From assembly GCA_963850995.1 (NCBI GenBank), contig CAWKNQ010000014.1:1-64000 (forward strand): 64,000 bases of DNA, read 5' to 3'. A program made the translations under genes and the position numbers. The stretch's first letter is position 1; every line of letters begins with the position of its first letter. Under the pieces are notes generated by a model. The model did no database searches, was not told where the DNA came from, and saw only the letters and a program-made list of their open reading frames with translations. The stretch is from Gaiellasilicea sp963850995. Lineage in GTDB: Bacteria; Actinomycetota; Thermoleophilia; Gaiellales; Gaiellaceae. This document shows positions 35,511 to 45,303 of this stretch, piece by piece.

Positions 35511-35930
35511 CTACAGAGCTGCGTTCTCGGCGGCGCGGTCCGCCAGCGTCTGCAGCACCTTCAACTGGATCTTCGGCGAGTCGTGGAGCAGCTTACGGAA
35601 GGCGCTCTCGTGGAGGACGAGCACCCGGACGGGCGTCGTGGTCGTCACCGTCGCGTTCCGCGGCCGCGACGAGACGAGCGCCATCTCGCCGAAGAACTCG
35701 CCGGCCTCCAGATGCTTCGCTCTGCGGCCCTTCGCCTTCACGTCCACCTCGCCGTCGATGAGCGCGAAGAACTCGTGTCCCCGCTCGCCCTCGCGAATCA
35801 GAGTCTTCCCCTCCGGAAAGGCGAGCTCGTCGGTGAGAGTGGCGATCGCCGCCAGCTCCTGCTTGCTACAGCCGGCGAAGAGCGGGACCCGCTTCAACAC
35901 CTCGAGCTTCGCGTCCTTGCGCAGTCGCAC
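35511..35930 (-). CDS. cyclic nucleotide-binding domain protein
   Basis: A 139-residue protein that is almost only a CRP-type cNMP domain. 'LKRVPLFAGCSKQELAAIA' starts the fold, and 'FPEGKTLIREGERGHEFFAL' follows. The phosphate-binding cassette is 'FFGEMALVSSRPRNATV' with its Glu and Arg. There is no DNA-binding domain, so it is not a CRP transcription factor. It is likely a cAMP/cGMP sensor or a regulatory subunit. It begins 20 bp after the secreted peptidase gene, and a class III cyclase lies two genes upstream. This is an obvious source of its ligand. Confidence 0.85.
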   Translation of the reverse strand: MRLRKDAKLEVLKRVPLFAGCSKQELAAIATLTDELAFPEGKTLIREGERGHEFFALIDGEVDVKAKGRRAKHLEAGEFFGEMALVSSRPRNATVTTTTPVRVLVLHESAFRKLLHDSPKIQLKVLQTLADRAAENAAL

Positions 35931-35950
35931 GAGCCGATCCTATCGAGCGG

Positions 35951-38900
35951 CTACTTGAACTTGAAGTCGGCGAAGCGGACGCTGCCGTCGACGAATTGCA
36001 GCTCGAGCCGGCGACAGCCCTTCCAGCTCTTGTCGGTCTTCCAGTTGTACTGGTACTTACCGGCGGCGTTGTCGAAGGTCAGGCCGCTGCCGCTGACCGT
36101 GACCGTCGTCTCGATCTCGTCGGTCGGTGTGCCCGTGCCGCAGGCGATCGTGACGACCCGTGGATAGCCGGGAGCGAAGATCGCGAGACCAAGATTGCCG
36201 CCGAGGTCGAACTTGACGGGAATCGCCCGGCCCGCGTTGACGACGTTCAGCGTCGGCGGGTTGTCGACGGGCGGGAAGAAGCCGCTGAACGTCAAGACGA
36301 GTTGCGTCCCGGTTCGACTCGCCGGCGTATAGGTGACGTCCCCGGCGAAGGACGCGCTCACGGTGTAGGTGCCGGCTGCGAGCGCGCCCGGCTGGACGGA
36401 CGCCCTCCCGAGGTAGTCGGTGATCGTGGAGAAGGTCTTCGTCCCGCCGGGCCCCGTGAGCGTGAACGTCACCGTCAGCTGGAGCAAGGGTTGCTGCTTT
36501 CCGCCGACCGCTGCGGTCAGCGTCGTGCCGATCCCCGGGGCGCCGCTGCCGCCGACGGGCGGGAGCTGCGTGAAGGCGGACAGGCTCGTTTGCGCCTTGC
36601 CGATCGCGAAGGGCTCGGAGTCCGAGGACGGCAGGTGCGCGGCGTCTCCCCAGAACGACGCCACGAGCTGGTGATTGCCCGGTGCGGTGACGAGAGGCAC
36701 GGGGAGCACGACGCGCCCGTCGGCTCCAGTCGTGCCGACGCGCGCCGAGCCGCCGATCGAGATCGTCACCGTCTTGCCTGCAAGTGCGCCGCCTCCGCCG
36801 TCGGTCAGGGTGGCCGTGACCGTCGGGCTGTCGCCGAACGTGCCGCTTGCCGGTGGAGAAGCGAGCGTCAGCGTCGTCGGAGCCTGCTGAGCCCCGCCGA
36901 GCCGGTAGTAGGCGCCGCGGTTGTCGTCGAGCGAGACGAGCCCGAGGCCGTTGGCAGCCTGAATGACGAACTCGACGTTGGCAGCTCCGCCGGGGAGATG
37001 CGCCTTCCAGAACCGAGAGTCGCTCTGCTGCACGAGGTCGAGCGACGACCACGTGCCGTTGCCGGTCGTGTGGGTGACCCAGACTGTGTGGATCGCCGCC
37101 TTCGGATCGCCGACCACCTCCGCGGTGAAGTCGAGCCCGCCCGGCACCGCCTCGGCCACGACGCCGACGATCGAGGGTGCGTCGGAAAGGGCGGCGCCGG
37201 TCAGGTTGCCGCTGTAGAAGAGTCGCATGTCGAGGCTCGTGTACCGACGCAGCGTGCTCGTCCCCAGCGCGGCGTCGGCGATACGGTGCTGTGCCGGTGT
37301 GACGAGCAACTTCGTGCCCCCGGAGCCGCCGAGCGCGCCGAAGTAGTTGACGGTCGCCAGCCGCATCGGGAAGAACACGGGCGACACGAACGGCGCGTGG
37401 ACGCCGCGCAGCTCCGTCGTCGGCGCGCCCGTGAGGGGCACGACCGTCGAGTCGGTGAACGTGCCGCCGCGGAAACCGACGCCGCGGAGGACGATGTTCG
37501 CATCCGTCGGCGTCACGTTCTGGACGGCGAGCGGCAGCGCCGGCTCGGCGGGGTTCGTCACGATGCCGTCAGGCCCGGAGAGCCACGTCGCAGTCACCAG
37601 TGAGCTGTCCTGCACGTTCGTCAGCGTCGCGGTGTTCGTCGTCAGGCTCGGCACCACCGCCAGATCGAAGGTGCGGAGACCCAGCGTGGCGGCGGGCCCC
37701 GAGCCGACCGGGACGGGCGTGATCGCGCCTCCGTTACCCGGCGGCGCGCCGCGCCCGGCGGGCATGTTCACGCCGAGCATCGGCAGGCCGAACACTGCCG
37801 CCTCGAGCAGCGCCTTCTCGTGCAGGCCGCGGAGGTCAGGCGTCGAGGCCAGATACTCGAGCTTGGCCCGAACGAGCGCCTCGCCGACCGACACGGGTCC
37901 CGTGCCGGCGCGCAGCTGGCGGGCGAAGTTGCGGTACAGCCGCTCGCTGTACTCCAGGAAATCGGTGTCGCCGTACTGGTAGCCGGTTCCCGCGATCAGC
38001 GTGGCGCGCTTGCGAGCGAACGCCTGCGCCCAGTCGAGCGGCTCCGTCACACCCGTCACGGCGTCGTCGTCGACGAGGTTGTACCCGGAGTGGCACCCGG
38101 CGCTGAAGACGATCGTGTTGACGAGGTTGACCGGCGAGGCTGCCAGCTCGGTGGTGAGGAGGCTCGTCGTGAAGTCCGCCGCGAGCGCGCTGTTGGCGCT
38201 GAAGTGGCCGGCGAGGAAGATCACGTCGTGGCGGCTGCCGAGCAACTTCGTCGACAGCTGAGCCGCGGTCCAGGACGCGGGATCCTGCGGTGACTTGTTG
38301 GCCGGCGTGACCAGCAGGTCGGCGGCGGCGCCCGTGCCCGCCTGGAGCTCGGTGCGGACCGCCTCGGCCGCGTCTGCGAGGAAGTCGTACCCGGTCACGA
38401 GCGACGAGCCCGGCGCGACGACGCCGCCGGCCTGCGTGTACGCGTCGATCAGTCCTGCGACCTCCGCCGGGGTCTCGACGAGACGGCCGACGGCGAGCCC
38501 GGGCACCGGGAAGTCGGTCGTGCGCAGCGAGATCTGCGTGCCGGCGCCGTAGGTGTCCTGGCTGAGGACGAAGTCGTTCCGCAGGCTTGCCTCGGACGCC
38601 GAGTCGCTCTCGACCGGCGGGACGTAACCCGACTCCTGACCGAGCAGGCTCTGGTCGGGGTAGCGGAAGAACGGGATCGCGTCGTCCCCGCCGGCGATGA
38701 CGACGTACCGGAGCCCGGGGTTTGCGGGGCGGTAGGAGTCGACGATGCCCTTGATCTCCTCGGCGACGAGGTTCTGTGCGAACGGGCACGCTGAGTTGCT
38801 CGTCGCCTGCTGCTTCAGCGCGGTGACACGGGCGTCGCCCGCGACGTCGACGACGACCCCGGCGATCTCGGGCCTGGCTGCGAACGAGGCGAGCTTGCTC

Positions 38901-40792
38901 CCTAGCGTGCCGCCTCCCGGAACCGTCGCGCCGAGCGCGAGCTCCGAAGAGTCGGTGAGGATCACGGTCCGGATCCCCGCGCCGGGCGCGGCGGTCCGCG
39001 GTGTCAGCGTGGTGTCTGTGACGCCGACGCACGTCGTCGCGCCCTTCGAGACGGACACGCTGAACTGGCTGCCCGTGTCGAAGGCGCCGCCTCGGCCGCT
39101 GACCCGGACGTAGAAGCTGCCGTCGTTGGACCAGGAGTTGACGACGACCGACTCGTCGCCCGTGCCCGGTGTCGCCGAGACGCCGATGATGCTCCGCGTC
39201 TGTGCGCTCGAGAACGCCTGGGCGATCTCCTCGGGGCTGAAGACGCTCGGGCTGAAGACCGACGGTGAGAACACCGACGGGCTGAAGACGCTCGGGCTGA
39301 AGACGGACGGTGAGAACACCGACGGGCTGAAGACGCTGGGGCTGAAGACCGAGGGCGAGAAGACCGAGGGCGAGAAGACCGACGGGCTGAAGACGCTCGG
39401 GCTGAAGACGGACGGGGAGAAGACGGAGGGGCTGTACGCGTCAGGGCTGAACACCGACGGGCTGAAGACCGAGGGCGAGAAGACGGAGGGGGAAAAGACG
39501 GACGGCGCGTACTCCGCGCTCAGCTTGGTCAAGGCGGCGGCATTCGCCGGGACGAGCTGGGCCTCGAACGCCTTGCCGATGTCCTTGAACACGGCCAGGT
39601 CGTAGTCGGCCGGCAGCCCGGAGAGCCCGACCTGGATGCGCTGGCCGGGCGTGACGTCGAACTTGTACCAACGTGCCTTGCCGGGCGAGTCGACGAAGTC
39701 CCGCGCGGTCGCATTCGAGCCGGGGAGGGCAAGCGCCTTCGGCCAGAAGTCGTTGTCGCCCGAGCTGACGAGGCAGGCCGAGCTGGCCGTCGCGACGGGG
39801 GAGGCGACGCGCACGGTGACGAAGTCGCCCGAGGTCACCCCGGGGACGGTCGCGGAGAAGTAGCCCTCGGGATCGGTGGTGGCGGCGACGGGACCGCCCG
39901 TCGGCGTGCCGCCGCCGGGGAGGACCCCTGCCGTGCACGTCGAGGCGGTCGAAGCGGAGAGCGTCAGCGGGATGCTCGAGGCGCCGTCGACACGCCCGAG
40001 CACGACGGCACCCGTGCCGGTCGAGACGACGCGGAAGAGGCTGGGCGTGGCGAGCGTGAGCGTGGTGTAGTCCACGGTCAGCCGCGGCGCCTTCAGGATC
40101 GAGTGTTCCTTGCTGTAGTAGCGGAGGAAGTAGGACTGCTCCAGCTGCCCGTTCTGGCAGACGACGGTGAACGGCGTCCCGCAGGGGATCGTGAACACCT
40201 CGACGGAGAGCTTGCGGTCACCGGCGCGCTCGGCGCCCACTCGCGTGGCGAGATTCGGTGAGCCGAAGTCGCGGTTCCTCGGCGGCGTCGTGCCCGAGCA
40301 GCCCACGCTCTCGAACGCGGAGGCGGAGCCGAGATTGGCCGCCGCCGTGCTCAGCGGGCTGCCGAACAGCCGCCATTCCGCCGGCGGGACCTGCGGCACG
40401 AGGCCGTCGGCGGGCCGTGTGCTCCACGTCACGGTGCTTTCCGCCCACGAGTCGTCCGGAATGAAGCTCGCGTAGTGGTCGGGATCACCGTCGAAGGCGA
40501 AGCCGGTGAAGCTCGTCAACCGCAGCGTCGCGCCCGTGATCGTCGCGCCGGCGGGGATCGACGAGAGGTCGAAGCGCAGAAGGCCGACCGACGGCCCGGT
40601 TCCACAGCCGTACGACGACGCGCCGCCGTGGACGTCGAAGGAGGTCTTCAGGCCCTGCGCCGTGGTCGGTGTCGACGCGCGCACGAACGTGTCGGCTTCG
40701 GGAGTCAGCGTGATGCTCGCCGCCAGCGCGCCGTGCGCCGGCACCAGGCTGGCGGCGCACACGATCAGCGCAAATAGGACCTTCCGACTCAT
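35951..40792 (-). CDS. secreted clan-CD (gingipain/C25-like) cysteine peptidase with SVFSP repeats and PxKF end
   Basis: A 1613-residue exported protein, intact. Signal peptide 'VLFALIVCAASLVPAHGALA'. A DNRLRE-like carbohydrate-binding domain (about 30-200) begins 'SITLTPEADTFVRAS'. A domain with 'PGKARWYKFDVTPGQRIQVG' (about 370-420) follows, then the pentapeptide array (about 430-520). The catalytic half has 'DVIFLAGHFSANS' with His863 and 'TIVFSAGCHSGYN' with Cys900, the His/Cys dyad layout of caspase-like clan CD enzymes. Two Ig-like repeats ('LTLASPPASGTFGDSPTVTA') and a C-terminal PxKF domain ('GRAIPVKFDLGGN') end it. ATG 40792 after GAGGGTGAGG. Substrate and wall attachment are unknown. 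Confidence 0.8.
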   Translation of the reverse strand: MSRKVLFALIVCAASLVPAHGALAASITLTPEADTFVRASTPTTAQGLKTSFDVHGGASSYGCGTGPSVGLLRFDLSSIPAGATITGATLRLTSFTGFAFDGDPDHYASFIPDDSWAESTVTWSTRPADGLVPQVPPAEWRLFGSPLSTAAANLGSASAFESVGCSGTTPPRNRDFGSPNLATRVGAERAGDRKLSVEVFTIPCGTPFTVVCQNGQLEQSYFLRYYSKEHSILKAPRLTVDYTTLTLATPSLFRVVSTGTGAVVLGRVDGASSIPLTLSASTASTCTAGVLPGGGTPTGGPVAATTDPEGYFSATVPGVTSGDFVTVRVASPVATASSACLVSSGDNDFWPKALALPGSNATARDFVDSPGKARWYKFDVTPGQRIQVGLSGLPADYDLAVFKDIGKAFEAQLVPANAAALTKLSAEYAPSVFSPSVFSPSVFSPSVFSPDAYSPSVFSPSVFSPSVFSPSVFSPSVFSPSVFSPSVFSPSVFSPSVFSPSVFSPSVFSPSVFSPSVFSPEEIAQAFSSAQTRSIIGVSATPGTGDESVVVNSWSNDGSFYVRVSGRGGAFDTGSQFSVSVSKGATTCVGVTDTTLTPRTAAPGAGIRTVILTDSSELALGATVPGGGTLGSKLASFAARPEIAGVVVDVAGDARVTALKQQATSNSACPFAQNLVAEEIKGIVDSYRPANPGLRYVVIAGGDDAIPFFRYPDQSLLGQESGYVPPVESDSASEASLRNDFVLSQDTYGAGTQISLRTTDFPVPGLAVGRLVETPAEVAGLIDAYTQAGGVVAPGSSLVTGYDFLADAAEAVRTELQAGTGAAADLLVTPANKSPQDPASWTAAQLSTKLLGSRHDVIFLAGHFSANSALAADFTTSLLTTELAASPVNLVNTIVFSAGCHSGYNLVDDDAVTGVTEPLDWAQAFARKRATLIAGTGYQYGDTDFLEYSERLYRNFARQLRAGTGPVSVGEALVRAKLEYLASTPDLRGLHEKALLEAAVFGLPMLGVNMPAGRGAPPGNGGAITPVPVGSGPAATLGLRTFDLAVVPSLTTNTATLTNVQDSSLVTATWLSGPDGIVTNPAEPALPLAVQNVTPTDANIVLRGVGFRGGTFTDSTVVPLTGAPTTELRGVHAPFVSPVFFPMRLATVNYFGALGGSGGTKLLVTPAQHRIADAALGTSTLRRYTSLDMRLFYSGNLTGAALSDAPSIVGVVAEAVPGGLDFTAEVVGDPKAAIHTVWVTHTTGNGTWSSLDLVQQSDSRFWKAHLPGGAANVEFVIQAANGLGLVSLDDNRGAYYRLGGAQQAPTTLTLASPPASGTFGDSPTVTATLTDGGGGALAGKTVTISIGGSARVGTTGADGRVVLPVPLVTAPGNHQLVASFWGDAAHLPSSDSEPFAIGKAQTSLSAFTQLPPVGGSGAPGIGTTLTAAVGGKQQPLLQLTVTFTLTGPGGTKTFSTITDYLGRASVQPGALAAGTYTVSASFAGDVTYTPASRTGTQLVLTFSGFFPPVDNPPTLNVVNAGRAIPVKFDLGGNLGLAIFAPGYPRVVTIACGTGTPTDEIETTVTVSGSGLTFDNAAGKYQYNWKTDKSWKGCRRLELQFVDGSVRFADFKFK
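39234..39503 (-). repeat. 18-unit 15-bp minisatellite coding (SVFSP)n
   Basis: Eighteen tandem 15-bp units without spacers, read on the minus strand as 17 copies of SVFSP and one DAYSP (unit 14 in plus-strand order). Units differ by silent or nearly silent changes (GGGCTGAAGACGCTC, GGGCTGAAGACCGAC, GGTGAGAACACCGAC). The run encodes a rigid Pro/Ser/Phe linker between a secreted domain and the peptidase domain. Array length may vary between strains. Confidence 0.9.
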
Positions 40793-40913
40793 CACCCTCA
40801 CCCTCTGCCGCAGTCGACTGCGAACCCGTTGCCGCCGACACTACGAACTTGCCTACGAGAATGCAAGGTTCGCGTAGGGAGTGGGAGGTACCGACAGGTG
40901 CGTCCCGGAGGCG

Positions 40914-43900
40914 CTACACCGTCGCGCCGCAGGCGCTCAGGGCCTGCGCGAACGTCTCGGGAAGCAGCAACGACTGCCCCCGCGCCCGTGCCGCTTCGGC
41001 AGAGTCTCCCAGCGTGGCACGCGCCGTCGCCAGGTGCCGCTCCAGCTCCTCCTCCTGGCCCGGGGCGCGCGGCGAGCCGATCTCCTCGCGCAGCGAGTCG
41101 GCGGCTCCGACGAGCTCGAAGGCGCGCTCGGAGTCACCGCACAGCGCCGCGAGCTGCGCGACGTCCTCGACGAGGAACGCGAGTGCCCACTTGTCGTCGT
41201 ACTCGCGATAGGCGCGAAGGCTCTCCGCGTAGTGCCGCTGCGCCGCGTCGTAGTCGCCGAGCTCTCGCGTCGCGTTGCCGAGGTTGTTGTCGCTGTTCGC
41301 GACCATCCAGGCGTCGCCGACCTCGCGGCTCAACCGCATCGCATCCTCGAAGCACTCCCGCGCCTCCTCGAACTCGTGCTCGAAGACGGCGATCGTGCCG
41401 AGGTTCGTCATCGAGACGGCGATCGCCCGGCGATCGTCGAGCTGGGCGCGCAGCCCCAACGCCTGCTCGTGGTACTCGCGCGCCGCGCCGTAGTCGCCGC
41501 CGTACTCGGCGACGATGCCGAGGTTCGAGTGGATGGCCGCCATGCCGGCCTTGTCGTCGAGCCGCTCCCGGATCTCCAGGCTCGCCTCGTAGCTCTCGAC
41601 CGCCCTCGCGTACTCGCCCTGCTGAGCGGCGAGCGTGCCCTTGAGGTGGTGAACCTGGCCGAGGCCGCCGTCGTCGCCGGCCGACTCGAAGGTCTGGGCG
41701 GCCTGGTCGAGCAGGCTGAGCGCGTCGTCGTAGCGCCCCTGCTTCCGTGCCACTTCCGCGAGCTCCGTCTCGCACCACGCGCGTGACCGTGCATCGCCCT
41801 GCATCTCCGCGTGCGCCAGTGCCTCGCGGTCGACCTGCTCGGCGCGGCCCCAGTCGCCGACGTGCGCGACGACCTTGCCGAGCTTCAGGAGCACGTCGAC
41901 CCGCTGCTCCTCCAGGACGAGCGGCGCGGCCCGCTCGAGATAGTCGATCGCGGCCGTGTTCGCGTACCGTCGCCTCCGCCGCCTCTCCGGCTCTGACGAG
42001 GTACTCGCGCTGCTTCTCCAGGTTCTCGCTGTGCCAGTAGTGGTGGGCGAGCACGTCGAGCTGGAGCTCGATCGCGTCGGCCTCGGTCTCCTCGATGTAG
42101 CTCCCGGTGCGCTCGTGCAGCATCGCGCGGGTCGCGAACGGCATGCTCTCGTACGCCACCTCCTGGGTGACGGCGTGCTTGAAGAGGTAGGCCTGCTCGG
42201 CCTCGCGGTCGAGCGTGATCAGGTCGTGCGAGCGCAGCGTGGCGAGGTGCGCGCCAACCTCCTCCGACGATCCAAGCTCCGGATAGATGCCCGGGAGCGC
42301 CCCGGCCTGGAACGACCGTCCGACCACGGCGGCGACCTTGAGCGTGCGGCGCGGCGCTTCTCCGAGCGTGTCGACGCGGCTCAGGATCAGGCTGTGCAGG
42401 CTTTCCGGCAGCTCGAGCTCGCCGAGCGCCGCAGCATCCTTCGGATCGACGCCGCGACCGTGGATGTAGTTGAGCAGCTCCTCCACGTAGAACGGGTTGC
42501 CCTCGGAGCGGGCGGTGACGAGCTCGACGAGCTCCGGAGACGCCACTTCTCCCGCGCCGAAGAGCTGAGCGAGCTTCGACCGGATCAAGAGCTCCGAGTC
42601 GCTCGGCTCCAGCTCGCCGAGGACGAGCTCCGTGAATTGGGGCAGTCGCTCGAGCTCCAACCCACCGCCCGGCTCGGCGGCCGGTCGGTAGGCGAGCACG
42701 AAGAGCACGGGCAGGTCCGCCGCCGCTCGCGCGAGCGACTCGAGCAGGTCGCGCGAGAGCGGGCCGATCCAGTGGCAGTCCTCGACCACGATCACGAGCA
42801 GCTCCTCGGCGGCGCGAGCGCGGAGGCAGTCGGCCAGGAGCGCTTCCAGCGACGTCTTGCGGAGCTTGGCGTCGAACGAGCCGGTGAGATCCGAGTCGGG
42901 AATCGGGATTCCAAGCAATGGGCCGAGCAGCGGCGCCCGGGGAACGAAGGCCGGGTCGATGGCCGCCAGCTCCCGCTCGAGCGCCAGTCGTTGCTCCTCC
43001 TCGGTTAGCTGCTCGTCGACGCGCAGCAGGCTGCGCCAGACCTCCTGCCAGACGACGTAGTCCGCGTGCGTGCCGAAGGCCGGGCACTCGCCGAAGGCGA
43101 CGTAGCCGCCCCCGGCACGGACGGCGCGGACGAATTCTGCGACGAGGCGCGATTTGCCCACGCCGGCATCGGCGGAGATGCCCACGACGCTCCCGCCCTG
43201 CTCGACCGTGCGATCGAGCGCGGCCGAGAGCGCTTGGAGCTCGGCCTCGCGCCCGACGATCTCGAGCGCGTAGCGGGTGGCACGCCGCGAGCCGCGCCCG
43301 CTCCGGCCGGTGAGGGAGTAGGCGGCGACCGGCTCGGCCTTCCCCTTCAACCTCAGGTCCGGGAGCTGTTCCCAGCTGAAGCCTTCGCCGGTCAGCTCTT
43401 TCGCGGTCTCGGCGACGTACACGTGCCCGGGCGGCGCCGCGGACATCAGGCGGGCCGCGAGGTTGACTGCGTCGCCGAGACAGACGAACGTGCGCCGCAT
43501 CGCATGGCCGTACGTGCCGCTGCGGAGGCGGCCGCTGGCGATCCCGATCGTCAGCTCCGTCACGGTCGTGAGCGGCTCGAGCGCGAGCAGCTCGAGCGCG
43601 GCGGCCGCGGCACGGGCCCCGTCGTCCTCGTGTGCGTGCGGTGAGCCGAAGACGGCGTAGAGGTACGCCCCCTTGTCGCCGATCGTGATCTGGACGACGT
43701 TGCCGCCGTAGTCCGCGCAGACGCGCTGGACGCGGCGGACGAAGTCGTCGAGCTTCGCGGCCGCATCGTCGTCCTCGTCGTAGTCGATCCCGGCGAAGTG
43801 CATGAAGACGGGGATTCCGGGCCGCAGCTCGGCGAGGAACTCGCCGCGACCGGTGCGCAGCCGCTCGTAGACGACCGGCAAGATCCACGGCCGCACCTGC

Positions 43901-44631
43901 TCTTCGTCCAGGAGCTCCTCTGGCTCTCGGTCGGCGACGGCGGCAGGGGGGTCGGCCAGCGCAGTGACCACGCCGTTCATCCGCCCGCTCTCGGCGTCGA
44001 CGCGCAGCTCTCCGAGCTCGGCCCGGTCGCCGAGCGCGTCGAGCGCAGACTGCTCGAGCACGACCTCGTTCTGCTTTGCGACGTGCTCCGCTGCAGAGAG
44101 CCGGTCGACGAGGCTTCCGGCGAGCACGTCGATCAGCTGGATCTCGGGGTCGCCGACGACGAAGCGCCGGGCTGCACCCACCGCGACCGCGACCTTCATC
44201 GCCAGCCGGACGGTCGTCCCAGACGGCGTCACGATCTCGCCGACGCGCGCCAGCGTCGCCTGCATCGCGAGCGCGCACGCGGTGGCGCGCGACCCGTCGT
44301 CGCCGTCGAGCCAGCAGGTGATCGCGTCGCCGCTGAAGTAGATGACGTCGCCGCCGAAGCCGTGGAGCTCGTCGACGACGGCGTGGAAGACGAGATTCAG
44401 GCACGCCGTCAGCTCTTCGGCGCCGCGCTGCGGCCCGAGCTCTGCGGCGAGCGCCTCCGTCAGCGGCGTGAACCCGGAGATGTCGGCGAACAACGCCGCT
44501 CCGCGAACACGGTCGGGCAGCTCCCTGCCCTCGGCGAGCGCCCGCCGCCGATCGCGCGAGATATAGGCCTCCGGGTTGTCGAACACCAGCCCCGGAGTGA
44601 TGGTCGAAGCCGTCGTCCGAACCTCAGTCAT
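40914..44631 (-). CDS. two-domain adenylate/guanylate cyclase with AAA ATPase and TPR, one frameshift
   Basis: ATG at 44631. Cyclase domain 1: 'ALFADISGFTPLTEALA' and 'GGDVIYFSGDAITCWL', the two metal Asp. Cyclase domain 2: 'CLGDAVNLAARLMSAAPPG', supplying Asn/Arg but with a weak first metal site. The two probably form one active site. Then an AAA-type ATPase with 'GISADAGVGKSRLVAEF', then TPR-type helices such as 'AIHSNLGIVAEYGGDYGAA'. The frame breaks near 41960, where one extra G follows 'AGEAAEAT'; after it the reading continues to 40914. Rejoined length is about 1239 residues, the layout of mammalian soluble adenylyl cyclase. Cytoplasmic. It makes cAMP or cGMP for the downstream cNMP protein. 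Confidence 0.85.
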
Positions 44632-44748
44632 CCCTCTCCTCGGCAGCGCAATCGGCTGACTGCGTCCACACGATTGTGACAGCCGTAGCCGCGGTCACAC
44701 AAACGCGCGGGAACCCGGTGCCTGCACGTGGTGTATCACCCACGAGTG

Positions 44749-45303
44749 GTGAGCCGACCACCGAGAGAGGACGAGCTCGTCGAGCGCGCCCGCGGCGGAG
44801 ACGCCGGCGCCTTCGCCGCGCTCGTCCGAGAGCACGAGGAGATCGCCTTCCGCACCGCGTACCTGATCACCCGCAACGCCGCCGACGCCGAGGATGCCGC
44901 TCAGCTGGCGCTGACGAAGGCCTGGCGCGCGCTGCCCCGCTTCCGGCGCGGCGCGCCGCTGCGACCCTGGCTGCTCGCGATCGTCGCCAACGAGGCGCGC
45001 AACCGCCGCCGGGCGGAGGGCCGTCGCGAGGGGCTCGCGCTGCGGGCGGTGCACGAGCTTCCCTCGGGGGGCGCGGCTCCGTCCCCTGAGGGGAGCCTGC
45101 TGGTCGCGGAGCAGCGGGCCGAGCTGCTCGGGGCGCTCGAGCGGCTGCGCGAGGACGACCGGCTCGTGCTCTCGTGCCGGTACCTGCTCGACCTCGGCGA
45201 GGAGGAGACCGCCGAGGTGCTGTCGCTGCGCCGCGGCACGGTCAAGTCCCGCACCGCCCGCGCGCTCGAGCGACTCCGCGCCGAGCTGGAGGAGAGAACG
45301 TGA
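44749..45303 (+). CDS. ECF-type RNA polymerase sigma factor
   Basis: A 184-residue sigma-70 family factor. Region 2: 'FAALVREHEEIAFRTAYLIT' and 'DAEDAAQLALTKAWRALPRF'. Region 4: 'LVLSCRYLLDLGEEETAEVL' and 'RRGTVKSRTARALERLRAEL' (helix-turn-helix). The GTG at 44749 gives a normal start; an upstream GTG at 44728 is possible. It overlaps the next gene as GTGA, as sigma/anti-sigma pairs do. It directs RNA polymerase to a small regulon, presumably including the following genes. Confidence 0.9.
   Translation: MSRPPREDELVERARGGDAGAFAALVREHEEIAFRTAYLITRNAADAEDAAQLALTKAWRALPRFRRGAPLRPWLLAIVANEARNRRRAEGRREGLALRAVHELPSGGAAPSPEGSLLVAEQRAELLGALERLREDDRLVLSCRYLLDLGEEETAEVLSLRRGTVKSRTARALERLRAELEERT

Noticed and set aside
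35511..35930. CRP-type transcription factor
   Set aside because: Only the cNMP domain is present; the frame ends without a helix-turn-helix.
35996..37603. 535-codon plus-strand ORF
   Set aside because: Antisense to the intact peptidase gene; no recognisable features.
39234..39503. CRISPR array
   Set aside because: Units are 15 bp with no spacers and stay in frame as a pentapeptide repeat of a protein.
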